Notes: generated by a model from the letters alone, not told the origin. DNA of 64,000 bases from Chryseobacterium vaccae (GCF_009602705.1 NZ_VSWH01000001.1:2852001-2916000), one strand, 5' to 3'; counted from the first letter of the stretch, positions 27,301 to 37,231 are shown. A program made the numbers and translations.

Positions 27301-27681
27301 GTGCTGGGAGCTATGGAAACTATGTACCAGCGTTCTAAAATTCAGGAAGAATCCATGCATTACGAATGGCTGAAACATACAGGTGAATATCCAATTATCG
27401 GGGTGAATACTTTCCTTGGAAAAGATGGTTCACCAACGGTGCTTCCGGGAGAGGTGATCCGTTCCACTGAAGAAGAAAAGCAGGCTCAGATTGAATCGCT
27501 TCATAACTTCCAGAAAGCGAATGATGATAGATCTGAAGAGGCATTAAAACAACTTCAGCACGCAGCGATTAACCAGCAGAACTTATTCGGAGTGATGATG
27601 GATGCTGTAAAATACTGTTCTCTGGGACAGATTACCAACGCTTTATTTGAAGTTGGGGGTAAATACAGAAGAAATATGTAA
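24334..27681 (+). CDS. icmF: Fused isobutyryl-CoA mutase (B12 domain, G-protein chaperone and mutase)
   Basis: IcmF interconverts isobutyryl-CoA and n-butyryl-CoA with adenosylcobalamin. The 1115-residue length and domain order are those of the fused enzyme. The N-terminal B12-binding domain has [15 protein letters not shown], with the cobalt-ligating His at residue 24. The MeaI-like GTPase chaperone has its P-loop [11 protein letters not shown] at 200-210. A linker leads to the large mutase barrel. The segment [18 protein letters not shown] followed by [12 protein letters not shown] is the IcmF form rather than methylmalonyl-CoA mutase. Gene-based inference is strong; the exact acyl-CoA preference cannot be read from sequence. 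A convergent AraC regulator shares its terminator. Confidence 0.93.
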   Translation: METQKYTPTNKVRIVTAASLFDGHDAAINIMRRVIQGTGCEVIHLGHDKSAEEVVNTAIQEDANAIALTSYQGGHNEYFKYIYDLLREKNSPQIKIFGGGGGVILPEEIKDLMSYGIDRIYSPDDGRELGLQGMIDDLVQRSDFATGKEVTAADLETISFENPTSIAQIISAVENFSEEKPELVKAIDEKSKDLIIPIIGITGTGGAGKSSLTDELVRRFLRSNTDKKIAIISIDPSKKKTGGALLGDRIRMNAINDPRVYMRSMATRENNVSVSPFIHSALNVLKLAHPDVIILETSGIGQSGSEVSDFADVSMYVMTPEYGASTQLEKIDMLDYADLVALNKSDKRGALDALQAVRKQFQRNHLLWESPLEDMPVYATKASQFNDHGTTELYNRLVSKVNDKFAGLDLKNFVEQEVTEEVTIIPPKRVRYLSEIVENNKQYDAVIEKQAELARKMYHIEGVKSFLSNEVLEAEYQKAEKDLQQENIDFLKTWEDTKKAFHEEFYSYYVRGKEIKVETSTESLSHLRIPKIALPKYNDWGDLIQWKGQENLPGSFPYTAGIYPFKRTGEDPTRMFAGEGGPERTNRRFHYVSAEMPAKRLSTAFDSVTLYGQDPALPPDIYGKIGNAGVSIATLDDAKKLYSGFDLVNALTSVSMTINGPAPMLLAFFMNAAIDQNVEKYIKENGLEAKVEAKLKEKFDDKGLERPQYNGELPPSNNGLGLKLLGLTGDEVIPAEVYAEIKAKTIATVRGTVQADILKEDQAQNTCIFSTEFALRLMGDVQEYFITEKVRNFYSVSISGYHIAEAGANPVSQLAFTLANGFTYVEYYLSRGMDINDFAPNLSFFFSNGIDPEYSVIGRVARRIWAKAMKLKYGADERSQMLKYHIQTSGRSLHAQEIDFNDIRTTLQALYAIYDNCNSLHTNAYDEAITTPTEQSVRRAMAIQLIINKELGLAKNENPLQGSFIIEELTDLVEEAVYAEFDRITERGGVLGAMETMYQRSKIQEESMHYEWLKHTGEYPIIGVNTFLGKDGSPTVLPGEVIRSTEEEKQAQIESLHNFQKANDDRSEEALKQLQHAAINQQNLFGVMMDAVKYCSLGQITNALFEVGGKYRRNM

Positions 27682-27704
27682 CAGACCTCTGTAAAAATAA
27701 TTTT

Positions 27705-27735
27705 AAGACCTCATCATTGTATGAGGTCTTTTTTT
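27705..27735. terminator. Terminator between icmF and the AraC-type gene
   Basis: AAGACCTCAT pairs with ATGAGGTCTT around 6 bases, followed by T6. It lies between convergent genes and touches the stop codon of the - strand gene. Confidence 0.85.
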
Positions 27736-28624
27736 ATGCCGTAAACCCTCTGGGAGAAACCCCAAACTGTTTTTTAAAATTCTTGCTGAATGATGAAAGA
27801 TCTGCAAAGCCACAGGCAACAGCAATATCAGTAAGGGAAAATCCTTTATCTTTTAACAGTTGGAGCGCCAGGTTCAGTTTTTTCCGGGTGATGTACTGAT
27901 AAGGGCTTTCGTTGAAAAGCTGCCTGAACAAACGGAAAAAATGATACTCCGAAACTGAAGATGCTCTTGCTACTTCTTCAATATTTTCTATCGAAATGAA
28001 ATGTTCATCTATATAATTTCTGGCAGCAAGCATTTTCCGGTAAAGCATTTTCCGGGTCTGTATTTTAGAAACATTCAGCTTTTGCACCTTGTAAAAATCA
28101 GGAGCATAAACGGAAACAAGATTTTCCGCCAGCAGATAGTAAAACTCTTTGTTAAATTCAAACTGATGGTCTGTCTGATAGGAGATCTGTCCTGAAATCT
28201 GCTGCAGCTGCCTTCCGATACTATTATTAGAAAAATGGCTTTTATTTTCCACAAAGCTCTCCGAAGTAAAAAAAGTAACCAGCTCCGGATCTTGCTCTGT
28301 TATTTCCGGACAGCGGAAGCCGTTAGCCACATCCGACATGATCTCCGGGGCAATATCGATACACAATCCTTTAACTGCTTTATCACTTTGAATCAGCAGT
28401 TTTCCGTTAGAAAAATGATTCCCTACAAGAAACTCTCCCTTAGATACTTTAAACAGGTTTCCGTCAATCAGGTACTGCTCACAGCCTTCCGTTACAAATT
28501 TCAGACTGAAACTCCGGAACAGGACATCCGTCTTCAGCTCACGAAAAGATGAAAAGTTGACCAGGCTGCTTTCCCTAGGCAGTTTAAGCTTCCTAAAATT
28601 ATCCTCTGAAAGACGGTTGAACAT
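27734..28624 (-). CDS. AraC-family transcriptional regulator
   Basis: A 296-residue DNA-binding regulator. The C-terminal ~100 residues hold the two AraC-type helix-turn-helix motifs: IENIEEVARASSVSEYHFFR with LFRQLFNESPYQYI, then FSLTDIAVACGFADLSSFSK and FKKQFGVSPRGF. The N-terminal ~180 residues would be the sensing or dimerisation part, with a cupin-like strand content (FVTEGCEQYLIDGNLFKVSK). The effector is unknown. Its neighbours are icmF (convergent) and an outer-membrane receptor; no target can be assigned from position alone. Confidence 0.9.
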   Translation of the reverse strand: MFNRLSEDNFRKLKLPRESSLVNFSSFRELKTDVLFRSFSLKFVTEGCEQYLIDGNLFKVSKGEFLVGNHFSNGKLLIQSDKAVKGLCIDIAPEIMSDVANGFRCPEITEQDPELVTFFTSESFVENKSHFSNNSIGRQLQQISGQISYQTDHQFEFNKEFYYLLAENLVSVYAPDFYKVQKLNVSKIQTRKMLYRKMLAARNYIDEHFISIENIEEVARASSVSEYHFFRLFRQLFNESPYQYITRKKLNLALQLLKDKGFSLTDIAVACGFADLSSFSKNFKKQFGVSPRGFTA

Positions 28625-28799
28625 ATCATGTGTTTTTGTTCAGAATAAGTCGGATGGTATATTAGAAAAGTTACAGTTCCTTTATCTATTCCTACTGTCT
28701 TATTCTTTGCCACTAATACACAATTTTTTTATTTTTCAATCGCTCTCAGACTCTACAGATTGAGTTGATTTTTTGATTTTTTTATAAGATCTCAAAATA

Positions 28800-28825
28800 A
28801 AAGCCGGACATGAATGCCCGGCTTT
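28800..28825 (-). terminator. Terminator of the outer-membrane receptor gene
   Basis: AAAGCCGG pairs with CCGGCTTT around about 10 bases. On the - strand it is followed by TTATTTT. Confidence 0.75.
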
Positions 28826-28843
28826 GTTATCTGGTTTTAAAAT

Positions 28844-31273
28844 TTAAATTTTCACACGTTCTTGTTCTGTTTCCGAACCTCCACTTTCACGTACTTTCAG
28901 GTTTTCTCCTTTACTGAAACGGTAGCTGAACGATAATGAGATCACCCGCGAATCAAAGGTGCTGTACCATGACGCATTAGCATTCTGAATATTCCGGATC
29001 TGCCCTTTAATCTGATTGGTATAAAAAATATCAGACACATTCAGCTTTAATGTTCCTTTATCCTTCAGAATTTTGGTAGATATCCCTGCTCTTACTGAAC
29101 CTACCGGAGAAATCAGGAACTGTCCGGATAATGCTGCAGACTGGTACTGTCCTGATAACTCTGCGGTCCATTTTTTACTGATTGCAAACTGATTGGTAGG
29201 CATGATCACCCAGTTCCATTTGGAATCATTCAGGCTTTCGGTATATACCTGGCTGCTGAAACGGTTGGAAGAAAGTGCGGTGTAACACTGCAATGTCCAC
29301 CATTTTGTAACAGAAACAGTTCCGTTGAATGATATTCCGTAAGAAATCTGTTTAGCAAAATTTCCGGGACGGCTGTAATAAATATTGTTTCGCTGCTCAT
29401 TGGTTTCCGAGATCAGATTATCAATATAGCTGTAGTTCAGTCCGAAAATATATTTTTTATTCCATGTGTAATTGAATTCTGCATTGTAAGAAAATGTAGG
29501 TTCCAGAAACGGATTTCCTCCATAGAACGTAAATTTATCCATAGGGTAAGTAAACGGATTCAGATCCTTATAATTCGGACGGTCTATTCTTCTTCCCAAT
29601 GAAAGCCCGAATACATGATTCTGCAGGGAATCTGCTCTGTACTGCACATAAAATGTAGGGAAAAGGCTTGTGTATTTTTTACTGAACGCGGAATCCCTGA
29701 CCATTGGATTTCCTTTCTGGTATCCTTTAATATCAGAATATTCCATACGCAGCCCGGCCTGAACAGAAAACTTACTAAAGTCTTTTGAATAGTTGGTATA
29801 TACGGCATGAATGTTCTCTTTATAGGTAAAATCATTAGAAAACTGATAGTTGGGTATTTTAATCCCGTTCATCACATCTCTGAAATCTGCCACATTATTC
29901 GTTTTCACAAAACTTGATTTTGCTCCGAAGCCTAAATTACCTCCTAATGCTTCTACTCCACTATAGTCTGCTTTGATCGCTTTGATTCTGATATCTGAAG
30001 GGAGCTCAGAATCCATTTGGGTCTGCTCTATGACACTTCTGTCCGGATTCAATATGGCATTGTACAGGTTCTGGGAAACCCTGGAGTGGTAATTAATATG
30101 GTCGAAATTCACACTCAATTCCTGTTTATCTGTGAACTTATGGTTCATATTGAGGTTGATGGCATCATTTTTAAACCGGATTTTCATCGGATTTTGGGCT
30201 TCTACCAGACTTACCGTTTCATAATCCGCATTCTGAATAACTGCATTGTTCGCAATATTCCGGTCTGACGGATTGATAAAGCCGCTCAATACAATTCCGA
30301 GGGTAGTTTTGGGAGTTGCATAGAAATCAGCTCCGACTTTTGCGGAATGGGTTCTGCTACTCGGTGTGATATAGGAATTCTGGGTAAATGTTGAACTTCT
30401 GTCTCCATTAGGGGTAAAATATTCTCTTGTAATGGTGAGGTCCTGGTAGGTTTCATTTTTATTCAGGCTGAAATTGGAGAAAAAATTCCATTTTTTGATT
30501 CGATAATTGAAATTGGCGCTGTTGTTGGTCCTCATGTGTTTTCCTTGTCCATAGGCAAGATTTATCCCGCCGTTAAACCCTCTTGCAGCATTTTTCTTAA
30601 GCCTGATATTGATAATTCCGGCATTTCCTGCGGCATCATATTTTGCAGGGGGATTGGCAATCACTTCAATGGTTTCTATACTGGAAGACGGGATGGAACG
30701 CAAATAATCAGCTAGATCTGAAGCAGAAAGGTAAGAAGGTTTATCATCAATAAAAACCTGTACTCCGGATTTGCTTTTCATCGAAATATTACCGTTCATA
30801 TCTACACTTACGGATGGTGTTTTTTCCAGAACTTCTAGGGCTGTTGTTCCGGCGTTGCTGATTAGCGCATCGGGATTCACTACAATCCTGTCTATTTTTT
30901 GAGTAACAAAAGGTTTTTTGGATGTAATTGTCACTCCTTCTATTTCTTTTGTCCCCGGGTTGAGGCGAATTTCGGGAAAAGTTATCTTTCCTTCAGAGGA
31001 AATAAGTGTTTCGGAAATAAATTTTTCATACCCCGTTTGTTCAATCACCAGCTTCACCGGTTCTGAAACGAAATCTTCAAATTCAAAATTTCCGTTCTGA
31101 TCGGTAATTGTTGTTTTCAGCACCTCATCCCGATCCGCTTTCATAAGCATCACTGTGACATTAGACATCGGCTGCCCGTTTTTCCCGTAGATACGGCTAC
31201 TTAAAGAAGATTTCCCCTGGCTGTAAAACCAGGAAAAGCTCAACAATAACAGTAAAATGCATATTTTTCTCAT
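28844..31273 (-). CDS. TonB-dependent-receptor-like outer-membrane beta-barrel protein
   Basis: An 809-residue protein from the ATG at 31273 (a longer frame starts with TTG). The signal peptide (ILLLLLSFSWFYSQ) is followed by a carboxypeptidase-regulatory-like domain (SRIYGKNGQPMSNVTVMLMK, TDQNGNFEFEDF) and a plug domain (ALEVLEKTPSVSVDMNGNIS, VQVFIDDKPSYLSA, SIETIEVIANPPAKYDAAGN). The rest is a barrel of alternating strands (YSYIDNLISETNEQ). This is the OMP_b-brl_3 type, with no TonB box that I can pick out. The substrate is unknown. Its neighbour is a 41-residue membrane protein encoded upstream. Confidence 0.88.
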   Translation of the reverse strand: MRKICILLLLLSFSWFYSQGKSSLSSRIYGKNGQPMSNVTVMLMKADRDEVLKTTITDQNGNFEFEDFVSEPVKLVIEQTGYEKFISETLISSEGKITFPEIRLNPGTKEIEGVTITSKKPFVTQKIDRIVVNPDALISNAGTTALEVLEKTPSVSVDMNGNISMKSKSGVQVFIDDKPSYLSASDLADYLRSIPSSSIETIEVIANPPAKYDAAGNAGIINIRLKKNAARGFNGGINLAYGQGKHMRTNNSANFNYRIKKWNFFSNFSLNKNETYQDLTITREYFTPNGDRSSTFTQNSYITPSSRTHSAKVGADFYATPKTTLGIVLSGFINPSDRNIANNAVIQNADYETVSLVEAQNPMKIRFKNDAINLNMNHKFTDKQELSVNFDHINYHSRVSQNLYNAILNPDRSVIEQTQMDSELPSDIRIKAIKADYSGVEALGGNLGFGAKSSFVKTNNVADFRDVMNGIKIPNYQFSNDFTYKENIHAVYTNYSKDFSKFSVQAGLRMEYSDIKGYQKGNPMVRDSAFSKKYTSLFPTFYVQYRADSLQNHVFGLSLGRRIDRPNYKDLNPFTYPMDKFTFYGGNPFLEPTFSYNAEFNYTWNKKYIFGLNYSYIDNLISETNEQRNNIYYSRPGNFAKQISYGISFNGTVSVTKWWTLQCYTALSSNRFSSQVYTESLNDSKWNWVIMPTNQFAISKKWTAELSGQYQSAALSGQFLISPVGSVRAGISTKILKDKGTLKLNVSDIFYTNQIKGQIRNIQNANASWYSTFDSRVISLSFSYRFSKGENLKVRESGGSETEQERVKI

Positions 31274-31318
31274 AGTGTTCAGATTAAAATTCAAGATTCA
31301 TGGTTTATGGTTCAACGT

Positions 31319-31444
31319 TTAGAAACTCTGCAGCCACTGACCGAAACTGAACCCTTTTCTAAAAATAAACAATGCTGCTGCTACGATCATAATCCCCAGC
31401 AATATTTTCGCCGGTGTGGATTTCCAAAAATTCTGAGATTTCAT
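31319..31444 (-). CDS. 41-residue single-pass membrane protein
   Basis: An ATG at 31444 opens a 41-codon frame ending at a TAA (31319-31321). It encodes MKSQNFWKSTPAKILLG, then IMIVAAALFIFRKGF, and ends WLQSF. There is a basic N-terminus, one hydrophobic helix (about residues 14-28) and a short amphipathic tail. It is too short for standard gene finders but has a sensible start, stop and topology. It lies between the M16 peptidase and the receptor gene, all on the - strand, and ends 46 bases before the receptor ATG. The function is unknown. Confidence 0.6.
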   Translation of the reverse strand: MKSQNFWKSTPAKILLGIMIVAAALFIFRKGFSFGQWLQSF

Positions 31445-31521
31445 AATGATTTATTTTATTCTCAAAGGTAATATGCGGGAAAAAATATGACTTGTCAAAT
31501 TCTGCTAATTTTCCATATAAG

Positions 31522-31552
31522 AAAAACCCGCAAACATGATATGCGGGTTTAT
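31522..31552 (-). terminator. Terminator of the M16 peptidase gene
   Basis: AAACCCGCA pairs with TGCGGGTTT around 9 bases, with a T-run on the - strand, 22 bases beyond the peptidase stop. Confidence 0.8.
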
Positions 31553-31573
31553 TTCTGAATTTAAGTATGCAAT

Positions 31574-34306
31574 TTATTTCTTGTTAAAATCTCCTGCAAA
31601 CACAGATGTAAGCTTATCTTCGCTGATATATTTTCTAAGTACATCATTTACCTGGCTTACTTTCAAGGCAGATACTTTTGCTTCTAAAGTATCATAATCC
31701 TCCAAAGGAATACCGTATTGAAGCTGGCTGTTAACAAGCCCCATTAAAGTATTGTCATTTCCTAATCCTGTTTTTCTTGAGGTTAACCAGGAATTCAGAT
31801 TCGATTTCAGTTCTTCTTCGCTAAAACCTTCTTTTACAGCCTTATTAACTTCTTCTTTCAGAGCCTTGTTTACTGCATCTTTTTTCGTAGGATTAAAGAA
31901 TGCGTACCATCCCCAGGATGAAACGTTATTATCCGAAGGTACATTCATATAAGATCCGGCTCCGTAACTGATCCCTTCTTTTTCACGAAGTCTTGTAGGA
32001 ATTCTGGAGGTAAGGAATCCTCCGCTGCCCAACATTTCATTAGCAATGATTAACGCCGGATAGTCAGGGCTTTTTCTATCCATAGAGAAGCTGATTTTTC
32101 CTACAGCCGCTCCGTTCTCTTTATCCGGAGTCAAATATTCCTTATCCTGTTTTTTAGTGGCAAAGAGTTCAGGTTTGATTTGCTCATAATTGGATTTTGA
32201 ATTCCATTTTGCAAACGTACTTTCAAGTAACGAAGATACCGTCTTGGAATCCAGGTCTCCAATCACAGTCCCTACTCCATTATTGCTTCCTAAAATCTTA
32301 TTATAAAAATCTACAAGTTCCTGTCTTTTAATGGTTTTATTGGTTTCAATCTGCTCTTTGAAAGACGGGGTATAGAAAATGCTTTCTTTAGGATAGCTTG
32401 CTGTAATTTTTTCAATTTCGGTGAATGCCAGAGCCTGAGGATCATTTAAAGAGCCTTCCAGATAAGTATTATATTCATTGACTGTTTTAACGAGCTCTGC
32501 TTCAGGGAAGCTGGATTCTGTAAGAATTTCTTTCATTAATCCCATTACTTTTGGCAGATACTCTTTATACGTATTCACATTAGCATATAAAGTCTGTCCT
32601 CCAAATGAAAAATTGATGCTGGATTTCCACTGATCGAGCATATCCTGAATCTGTTCTTTTGTATGAGATTTTGTTCCTGTTTTCATGACCTGCGCCATTA
32701 AAGCACCAATCTGGGATTTTCCACTCAGATCTTTGGCGTTACTTACCGGGAAGCGGAAGCTTGCGGCTACTTTTCCGCCCTTAATTTCTTTCTTAATAAC
32801 GCCGTATTTCATTCCGTTGCTTAATTTTCCTTCAGAAAGATTAGCCTTCAGGTTTTTAATACTGGCTTCAAAAGGAGCCACTTCTTTTTCAAGAGCTTTG
32901 CCTTTATAATCTTTCGTCAGTGTGGCGATCTGATCATCAGAATATTCCAGATTTTTAACCCTTACTTCGTCTTTGGTTGGGATGAATACCCCTACAGTCC
33001 GGTTATTGGTTTTAAAATATTTATTCGCCACCTTCTGGATATCTGCCAAGGTAAGTTTCTCAATATTATCACGGTACAGCATTCCCAATTTGTAGCTTCC
33101 CGCTCCTACAATCTCCGTTAAACCAATTGCAAAATTGATGGTATTGTTTTTATTATTCTCAATTTGCTTTAAAATTTTGGCTTTTGCCCTGTTGACATCC
33201 TGTTCTGTATATTTAATGGCAGCCACTTTATCCAGTTCAGCTCTGAAATCACTTTCCACCGTCTTCACATCTTTATCTGCCGGAACTTCCAGGCCGAAAT
33301 ACATAAAAGCAGCATCTCTCACGGTTGGCTGGTAAGAATATACTGAAGCTGCTTTATGAGAATCAATCATCGCTTTATACAAGTAGCCGGAAGGGTCTGC
33401 TGTCAAGATTTCTGACAACGCATCCAATGCTGCATAATCTTTATCTGCATAAGGTGCTGTATGGTATAGAGCTCCTACAATTTTACTGTCTCCCGAACGT
33501 TTCAATTCTACAAAACGCTCTCCATCCTGTGCCGGCTCAACCGTATAAGTCTGATCTAAAACTCTGGAAGGTCTCGGAATCACCGAAAAATATTGAGAAA
33601 TATAGTTCAGAGCCTGCTTTTCATCAAATTTACCGGCTACAATAAGAGTGGCATTATCAGGCTGATAATGTTTTTCATAGAACCGCCTCAATGTTGGAGC
33701 TTTTACTCTTTCAATATCTTCTTTGCTCCCGATGGTGCTGTTTCCGTAATTATGCCACAGGTAGGCCGTTGATACAATCCTTTCCATCAGAACATCTCCG
33801 GGTCTGTTTTCTCCTATCTCGAATTCGTTCCTTACTACGGAGAACTCTTTGTCCAGATCAGTCTGCAGAATCGTAGCGTTCACCATCCTGTCCGCTTCCA
33901 TTTCCAGGGCCCATTTCAAGTTGGCATCACTGGATGGAAAGATTTCGTAATAATTTGTTCGGTCATACCAGGTGGTCCCATTGGCGTCACCTCCTTTATC
34001 AGACAGCTGTTTTTTTATATCACCTAATTTTTTAGTGCTTTTAAATAACATATGCTCAAGCAAATGGGCCATTCCTTTTTCTCCGTATCCTTCATGTTTG
34101 GACCCGACATTATAAACAATATTTACCACCATATTACTCTGGGAAGGGTCTGGAATCAAAAGAACTTTCATTCCGTTAATGAGGGTATACTCTTTTACCC
34201 CTTCTGTATTGCTTATGAATTTTGGAGTTTCTCCTTTTTGTGAAAATACGGGATTTACCATTCCCGTAAAAAACAAGACCGCGGTCCCAATGAGCAGGTT
34301 TTTCAT
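31574..34306 (-). CDS. Exported M16-family zinc metallopeptidase
   Basis: A 910-residue pitrilysin-type peptidase with a signal peptide ending VFSQ, so it works in the periplasm or at the surface. The inverted zinc motif HLLEH is at residues 81-85 (H81, E84, H85), inside GMAHLLEHMLFKSTKKLG; a downstream glutamate in WALEMEADRM is a likely third ligand. The first half is the active lobe. The second half repeats the fold (from about MKYGVIKKEIKGGKVAASFR) and lacks HxxEH, as usual for the C-terminal lobe of two-lobed M16 enzymes. A GAGSYMNVPSDNN segment near residue 770 fits the substrate-binding C-lobe. Substrates are probably peptides. Confidence 0.92.
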   Translation of the reverse strand: MKNLLIGTAVLFFTGMVNPVFSQKGETPKFISNTEGVKEYTLINGMKVLLIPDPSQSNMVVNIVYNVGSKHEGYGEKGMAHLLEHMLFKSTKKLGDIKKQLSDKGGDANGTTWYDRTNYYEIFPSSDANLKWALEMEADRMVNATILQTDLDKEFSVVRNEFEIGENRPGDVLMERIVSTAYLWHNYGNSTIGSKEDIERVKAPTLRRFYEKHYQPDNATLIVAGKFDEKQALNYISQYFSVIPRPSRVLDQTYTVEPAQDGERFVELKRSGDSKIVGALYHTAPYADKDYAALDALSEILTADPSGYLYKAMIDSHKAASVYSYQPTVRDAAFMYFGLEVPADKDVKTVESDFRAELDKVAAIKYTEQDVNRAKAKILKQIENNKNNTINFAIGLTEIVGAGSYKLGMLYRDNIEKLTLADIQKVANKYFKTNNRTVGVFIPTKDEVRVKNLEYSDDQIATLTKDYKGKALEKEVAPFEASIKNLKANLSEGKLSNGMKYGVIKKEIKGGKVAASFRFPVSNAKDLSGKSQIGALMAQVMKTGTKSHTKEQIQDMLDQWKSSINFSFGGQTLYANVNTYKEYLPKVMGLMKEILTESSFPEAELVKTVNEYNTYLEGSLNDPQALAFTEIEKITASYPKESIFYTPSFKEQIETNKTIKRQELVDFYNKILGSNNGVGTVIGDLDSKTVSSLLESTFAKWNSKSNYEQIKPELFATKKQDKEYLTPDKENGAAVGKISFSMDRKSPDYPALIIANEMLGSGGFLTSRIPTRLREKEGISYGAGSYMNVPSDNNVSSWGWYAFFNPTKKDAVNKALKEEVNKAVKEGFSEEELKSNLNSWLTSRKTGLGNDNTLMGLVNSQLQYGIPLEDYDTLEAKVSALKVSQVNDVLRKYISEDKLTSVFAGDFNKK

Positions 34307-34433
34307 GTGTTCTTAATTTTAGTTCTGTTAAATTTAAAACAATTACATCTTCTAATCAAAAATAAACTCTGTAAATCAACAGAATATTCTATTTTTTATC
34401 ATAAAATTGCAGGGTAAAACAGAATCAGCCTGT

Positions 34434-35135
34434 ATGAATCCCAAAGCCATTTTCAACTGGAGCAGCGGAAAAGACTCCGGCCTTGCGTTATTTAAAATTA
34501 TTCAGGAAAACAAATATGAAGTAACCGCTTTATTAACAAGCATTAATAAGGAGTTTCAGCGTATTTCCATGCATGGTGTTCATGTATCTCTATTAGAAAA
34601 GCAGGCAGAAAGTTTAGGATTTCCTTTAATTAAAATGGAACTTCCCAAAGAACCTTCCATGGAGGAATACAGCGCTATTATGGATAAGACCATGTCACGC
34701 GTAAAATCTATGGGAGTTACCGCTTCTATTTTCGGAGATATTTTTCTGGAAGATCTTCGCCAATACCGTGAAGACCAACTGAACGCTATCGGAATGGAAG
34801 CAGTCTTTCCGCTTTGGAAACAGAACACCGCTGAGCTTATCCATGAATTTCTGAACCTTGGCTTTAAAACCATTGTAACCTGTGTCAACGGAACTTATCT
34901 GGACAAAAGTTTCGCAGGACGGATTATAAATCAGCAGTTTCTTGATGATCTTCCTGAAAATGTTGATCCCTGTGGCGAAAACGGAGAGTTTCATACATTC
35001 ACTTTCGATGGTCCGATTTTTAAGAAACCGATTCTTTTTGAAATCGGGGAAACGGTAAAGAAAACGTATCCCAAACCCAAAACAGACTCTGAAGAAGAAG
35101 GAGAATATGTTTTCTGGTTCTGTGATTTGAAATGA
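34434..35135 (+). CDS. Dph6-like ATP-pyrophosphatase (adenine nucleotide alpha hydrolase family)
   Basis: A 233-residue protein from the ATG at 34434 (a TTG frame begins at 34407). The PP-loop motif FNWSSGKDSGLALFKI near the start (S-G-K-D-S) binds ATP. FGDIFLEDLRQYREDQL and NGEFHTFTFDGPIF are typical of the family whose eukaryotic member, diphthine-ammonia ligase (Dph6), adds the final amide to diphthamide. Bacteria lack diphthamide on EF-G, so the bacterial substrate is unknown. It is divergent from the M16 gene. Confidence 0.87.
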   Translation: MNPKAIFNWSSGKDSGLALFKIIQENKYEVTALLTSINKEFQRISMHGVHVSLLEKQAESLGFPLIKMELPKEPSMEEYSAIMDKTMSRVKSMGVTASIFGDIFLEDLRQYREDQLNAIGMEAVFPLWKQNTAELIHEFLNLGFKTIVTCVNGTYLDKSFAGRIINQQFLDDLPENVDPCGENGEFHTFTFDGPIFKKPILFEIGETVKKTYPKPKTDSEEEGEYVFWFCDLK

Positions 35136-35354
35136 GAAAGGAAGCTCTTTCTTAAAATTTTTCTCAGGTAATGATCTTTTCTTAAAAATTCTTTTTTTGT
35201 GACAATCCGATACGCCAGAATTGCAGGCCGTAGATAATCTTTATCCATAAAACCACTTCTTTGATAAACCGGAAGTTCTGTGAAAGTTTTATCCACGGTT
35301 TTGATTTTTCTTTTCTATTCTTTTTGATTATTTTTAGCCTAAACTTCAATACAA

Positions 35355-36488
35355 ATGCCGAAAATTTTCAATTCTCTTTTTTCCGTATTATTTCTTACTA
35401 TTTTTATAACAGCCTGTAAGAGTTCTTCCGAACCCATCGAAAAGCCGGTTGATAAAAAGTTAGTTATCGACTCTACCATTGCCGTTTTTCAGAAAATAAT
35501 TCTTGAACAGCAGATTGATTCTGTTTTTAAAAAGTATCATTTTAATGGAAGTGTTGCAGTATTTAAAGATTCTCTGCAGCTGTACAGAAAGGCCAATGGC
35601 TATTCGAATTTTAAAACCAAAGCTAAGATTGACAGCGGGACGGTATTCGCCATCGGTTCTGTAAGCAAGCAGTTCACGGCAGTTCTTATTCTTCTTCAGA
35701 TGGAGCAGGGAAAACTGAACATTCATGATAAAGCCTCAAAATATCTGAAGGAATTCCAGCTTAAAGAATATGAAAACATTACGATCCAGCAGCTTTTGAA
35801 CCATACTTCCGGGCTGAATACTTTCGGCGGAAAATTAATGTTTAAAAGCGGTTCTGATTTCTTCTATTCCAATGACGGATTTAATGCATTGGGAAAGATT
35901 GTTGAAGCCGTAACCGGAAAATCTTTTGATGAGAATGCCCGGGAACTTTTTCAAAAAGCGGGAATGAAACATTCTTCAACAGGAGCTGTTTTTAAAGGAA
36001 ATAATTTTGCCAGCGCTTATCTGGGCAGCGGAAAAACATTTGAAGAAGTTCCTAATATGCCAAAAAGACTGGCAGGAAAAGACATAGGAACACCTGCGGG
36101 AGGTATCCTTTCTACCATCGATGATCTCCATATCTGGAATAACGCCCTTTACAGCGGTAAGATTCTGAAAACAGAAACGCTTAAACAGTTTGTTTCCAAA
36201 AGCGCAGAAAGACGGCATCAGATTTTTGGAAAAATGGGTTATGGTTATGGAATTATGCTGAATATCGGGCAACCTGAAAGTTATTTTCACAGCGGTTATG
36301 TAAAAGGTTCTCCTTCCCTGAATATCTATTATCCACAGACTAAAACTTCTGTACTTATTCTGTCTAATACGGCGGACGAAGAGAAAGGAAAAGGCTCAAC
36401 CTTCAGACCTCATATTGAAATTAAAAAATTGACAGATGCTCTTGAAAATTCGGTGGTAAAGATGAAGCGTGATACTGCAAAAATTTAG
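35355..36488 (+). CDS. Beta-lactamase-family serine hydrolase lipoprotein
   Basis: A 377-residue lipoprotein (lipobox FITAC) with the class C/penicillin-binding fold. The catalytic S-x-x-K is SVSK at 102-105 in AIGSVSKQFTAVLILLQMEQ. It is followed by LLNHTSGL and by YSNDGFNALG, giving the Y-x-N tyrosine. GTPAGGILSTIDD and FHSGYVKGSPS occupy the position of the third motif. Such proteins act on D-amino-acid peptides or other esters; resistance is not implied. Anchoring places it at the periplasmic face of a membrane. The start ATG follows a 219-base gap with no clear promoter element. Confidence 0.87.
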   Translation: MPKIFNSLFSVLFLTIFITACKSSSEPIEKPVDKKLVIDSTIAVFQKIILEQQIDSVFKKYHFNGSVAVFKDSLQLYRKANGYSNFKTKAKIDSGTVFAIGSVSKQFTAVLILLQMEQGKLNIHDKASKYLKEFQLKEYENITIQQLLNHTSGLNTFGGKLMFKSGSDFFYSNDGFNALGKIVEAVTGKSFDENARELFQKAGMKHSSTGAVFKGNNFASAYLGSGKTFEEVPNMPKRLAGKDIGTPAGGILSTIDDLHIWNNALYSGKILKTETLKQFVSKSAERRHQIFGKMGYGYGIMLNIGQPESYFHSGYVKGSPSLNIYYPQTKTSVLILSNTADEEKGKGSTFRPHIEIKKLTDALENSVVKMKRDTAKI

Positions 36489-36598
36489 TTAATCGTTTTA
36501 TTCTCCTGAAGTTTCCAGGAAGTCCTGTATTTTGCAAGGGCTTTTTAATCAAAACAAATACTAACGTCATCAATGTAAAAATAACAGAAAATCTTTGC

Positions 36599-37231
36599 TT
36601 AAATCAAAACATTAATTCTTCGGGCGCTGTTATATAAAAGCTGGATATTGGTCAGCATCCCATAGATGAAGAACGTTCTCATCACATCTGAATTGAATAA
36701 AGACGCCGTGTCATAAAGGGTAAACCGGTTAAAAAAGAAATATACACCGGCACAGACTATTGCCCCGATAAAGGTATTTCTCAACACCAGCGGATGAAAA
36801 CTAAACTGAAGGTAGTGGTAAAGGGTCATTTTTCTCCAGATAAAATTGTAAAGCAAAAGGCCGACTGTTACCATCCACAATGTCATCTGCAGATAGATAA
36901 AAGCATCTGTACTGAAATAGAACAATGCAGAAAGTAGAAATGAGGCAATCACTGCATTTACTGCAATATTCCTGAACCTTGCCTGAACAGCAATCTTTTC
37001 AATTCTGGCTATTTTCCTGAATGAAAATCTATCTGCTCTTACCATTTCCAGCTCATGCTGCCAATTCATTTTGGTTGTAAGAAAAGCTTCCTGAAATCCG
37101 ATATTCTTTTCTTCCATCAGATCTGAAATCTGAAGCATGAAATGGTCTTTAATTTCTAAAAGCAGTCCGTAGCTTAATTTTTTTGATGTGAGATATCGTA
37201 CGATCTCATTCTCCTCTATAATGTTGATCAT
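36599..37231 (-). CDS. Membrane protein of the PadR operon, copy 2
   Basis: A 210-residue membrane protein. The N-terminal ~75 residues (YLTSKKLSYGLLLEIKDHFM, then FQEAFLTTKMNWQHELEM) resemble those of the next gene upstream (YLISQKLPLDVLLEIKDHVI, FESAFSKAKESWKGEF), so the two are paralogues. The rest holds about four membrane helices (AVIASFLLSALFYFS, LWMVTVGLLLYNFIW, TFIGAIVCAGVYFFF, FFIYGMLTNIQLLYNS). Such soluble-head membrane proteins commonly accompany PadR regulators. The gene follows the paralogue by 51 bases. Confidence 0.72.
   Translation of the reverse strand: MINIIEENEIVRYLTSKKLSYGLLLEIKDHFMLQISDLMEEKNIGFQEAFLTTKMNWQHELEMVRADRFSFRKIARIEKIAVQARFRNIAVNAVIASFLLSALFYFSTDAFIYLQMTLWMVTVGLLLYNFIWRKMTLYHYLQFSFHPLVLRNTFIGAIVCAGVYFFFNRFTLYDTASLFNSDVMRTFFIYGMLTNIQLLYNSARRINVLI

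Noticed and set aside
34991..35296. 101-codon frame on the - strand over the end of the Dph6-like gene
   Set aside because: Overlaps the real gene on the other strand and has no start signal or recognisable family.
35355..36488. Beta-lactam resistance gene
   Set aside because: It has SxxK and YxN motifs of the wider serine-hydrolase family, but no feature specific to a resistance enzyme.
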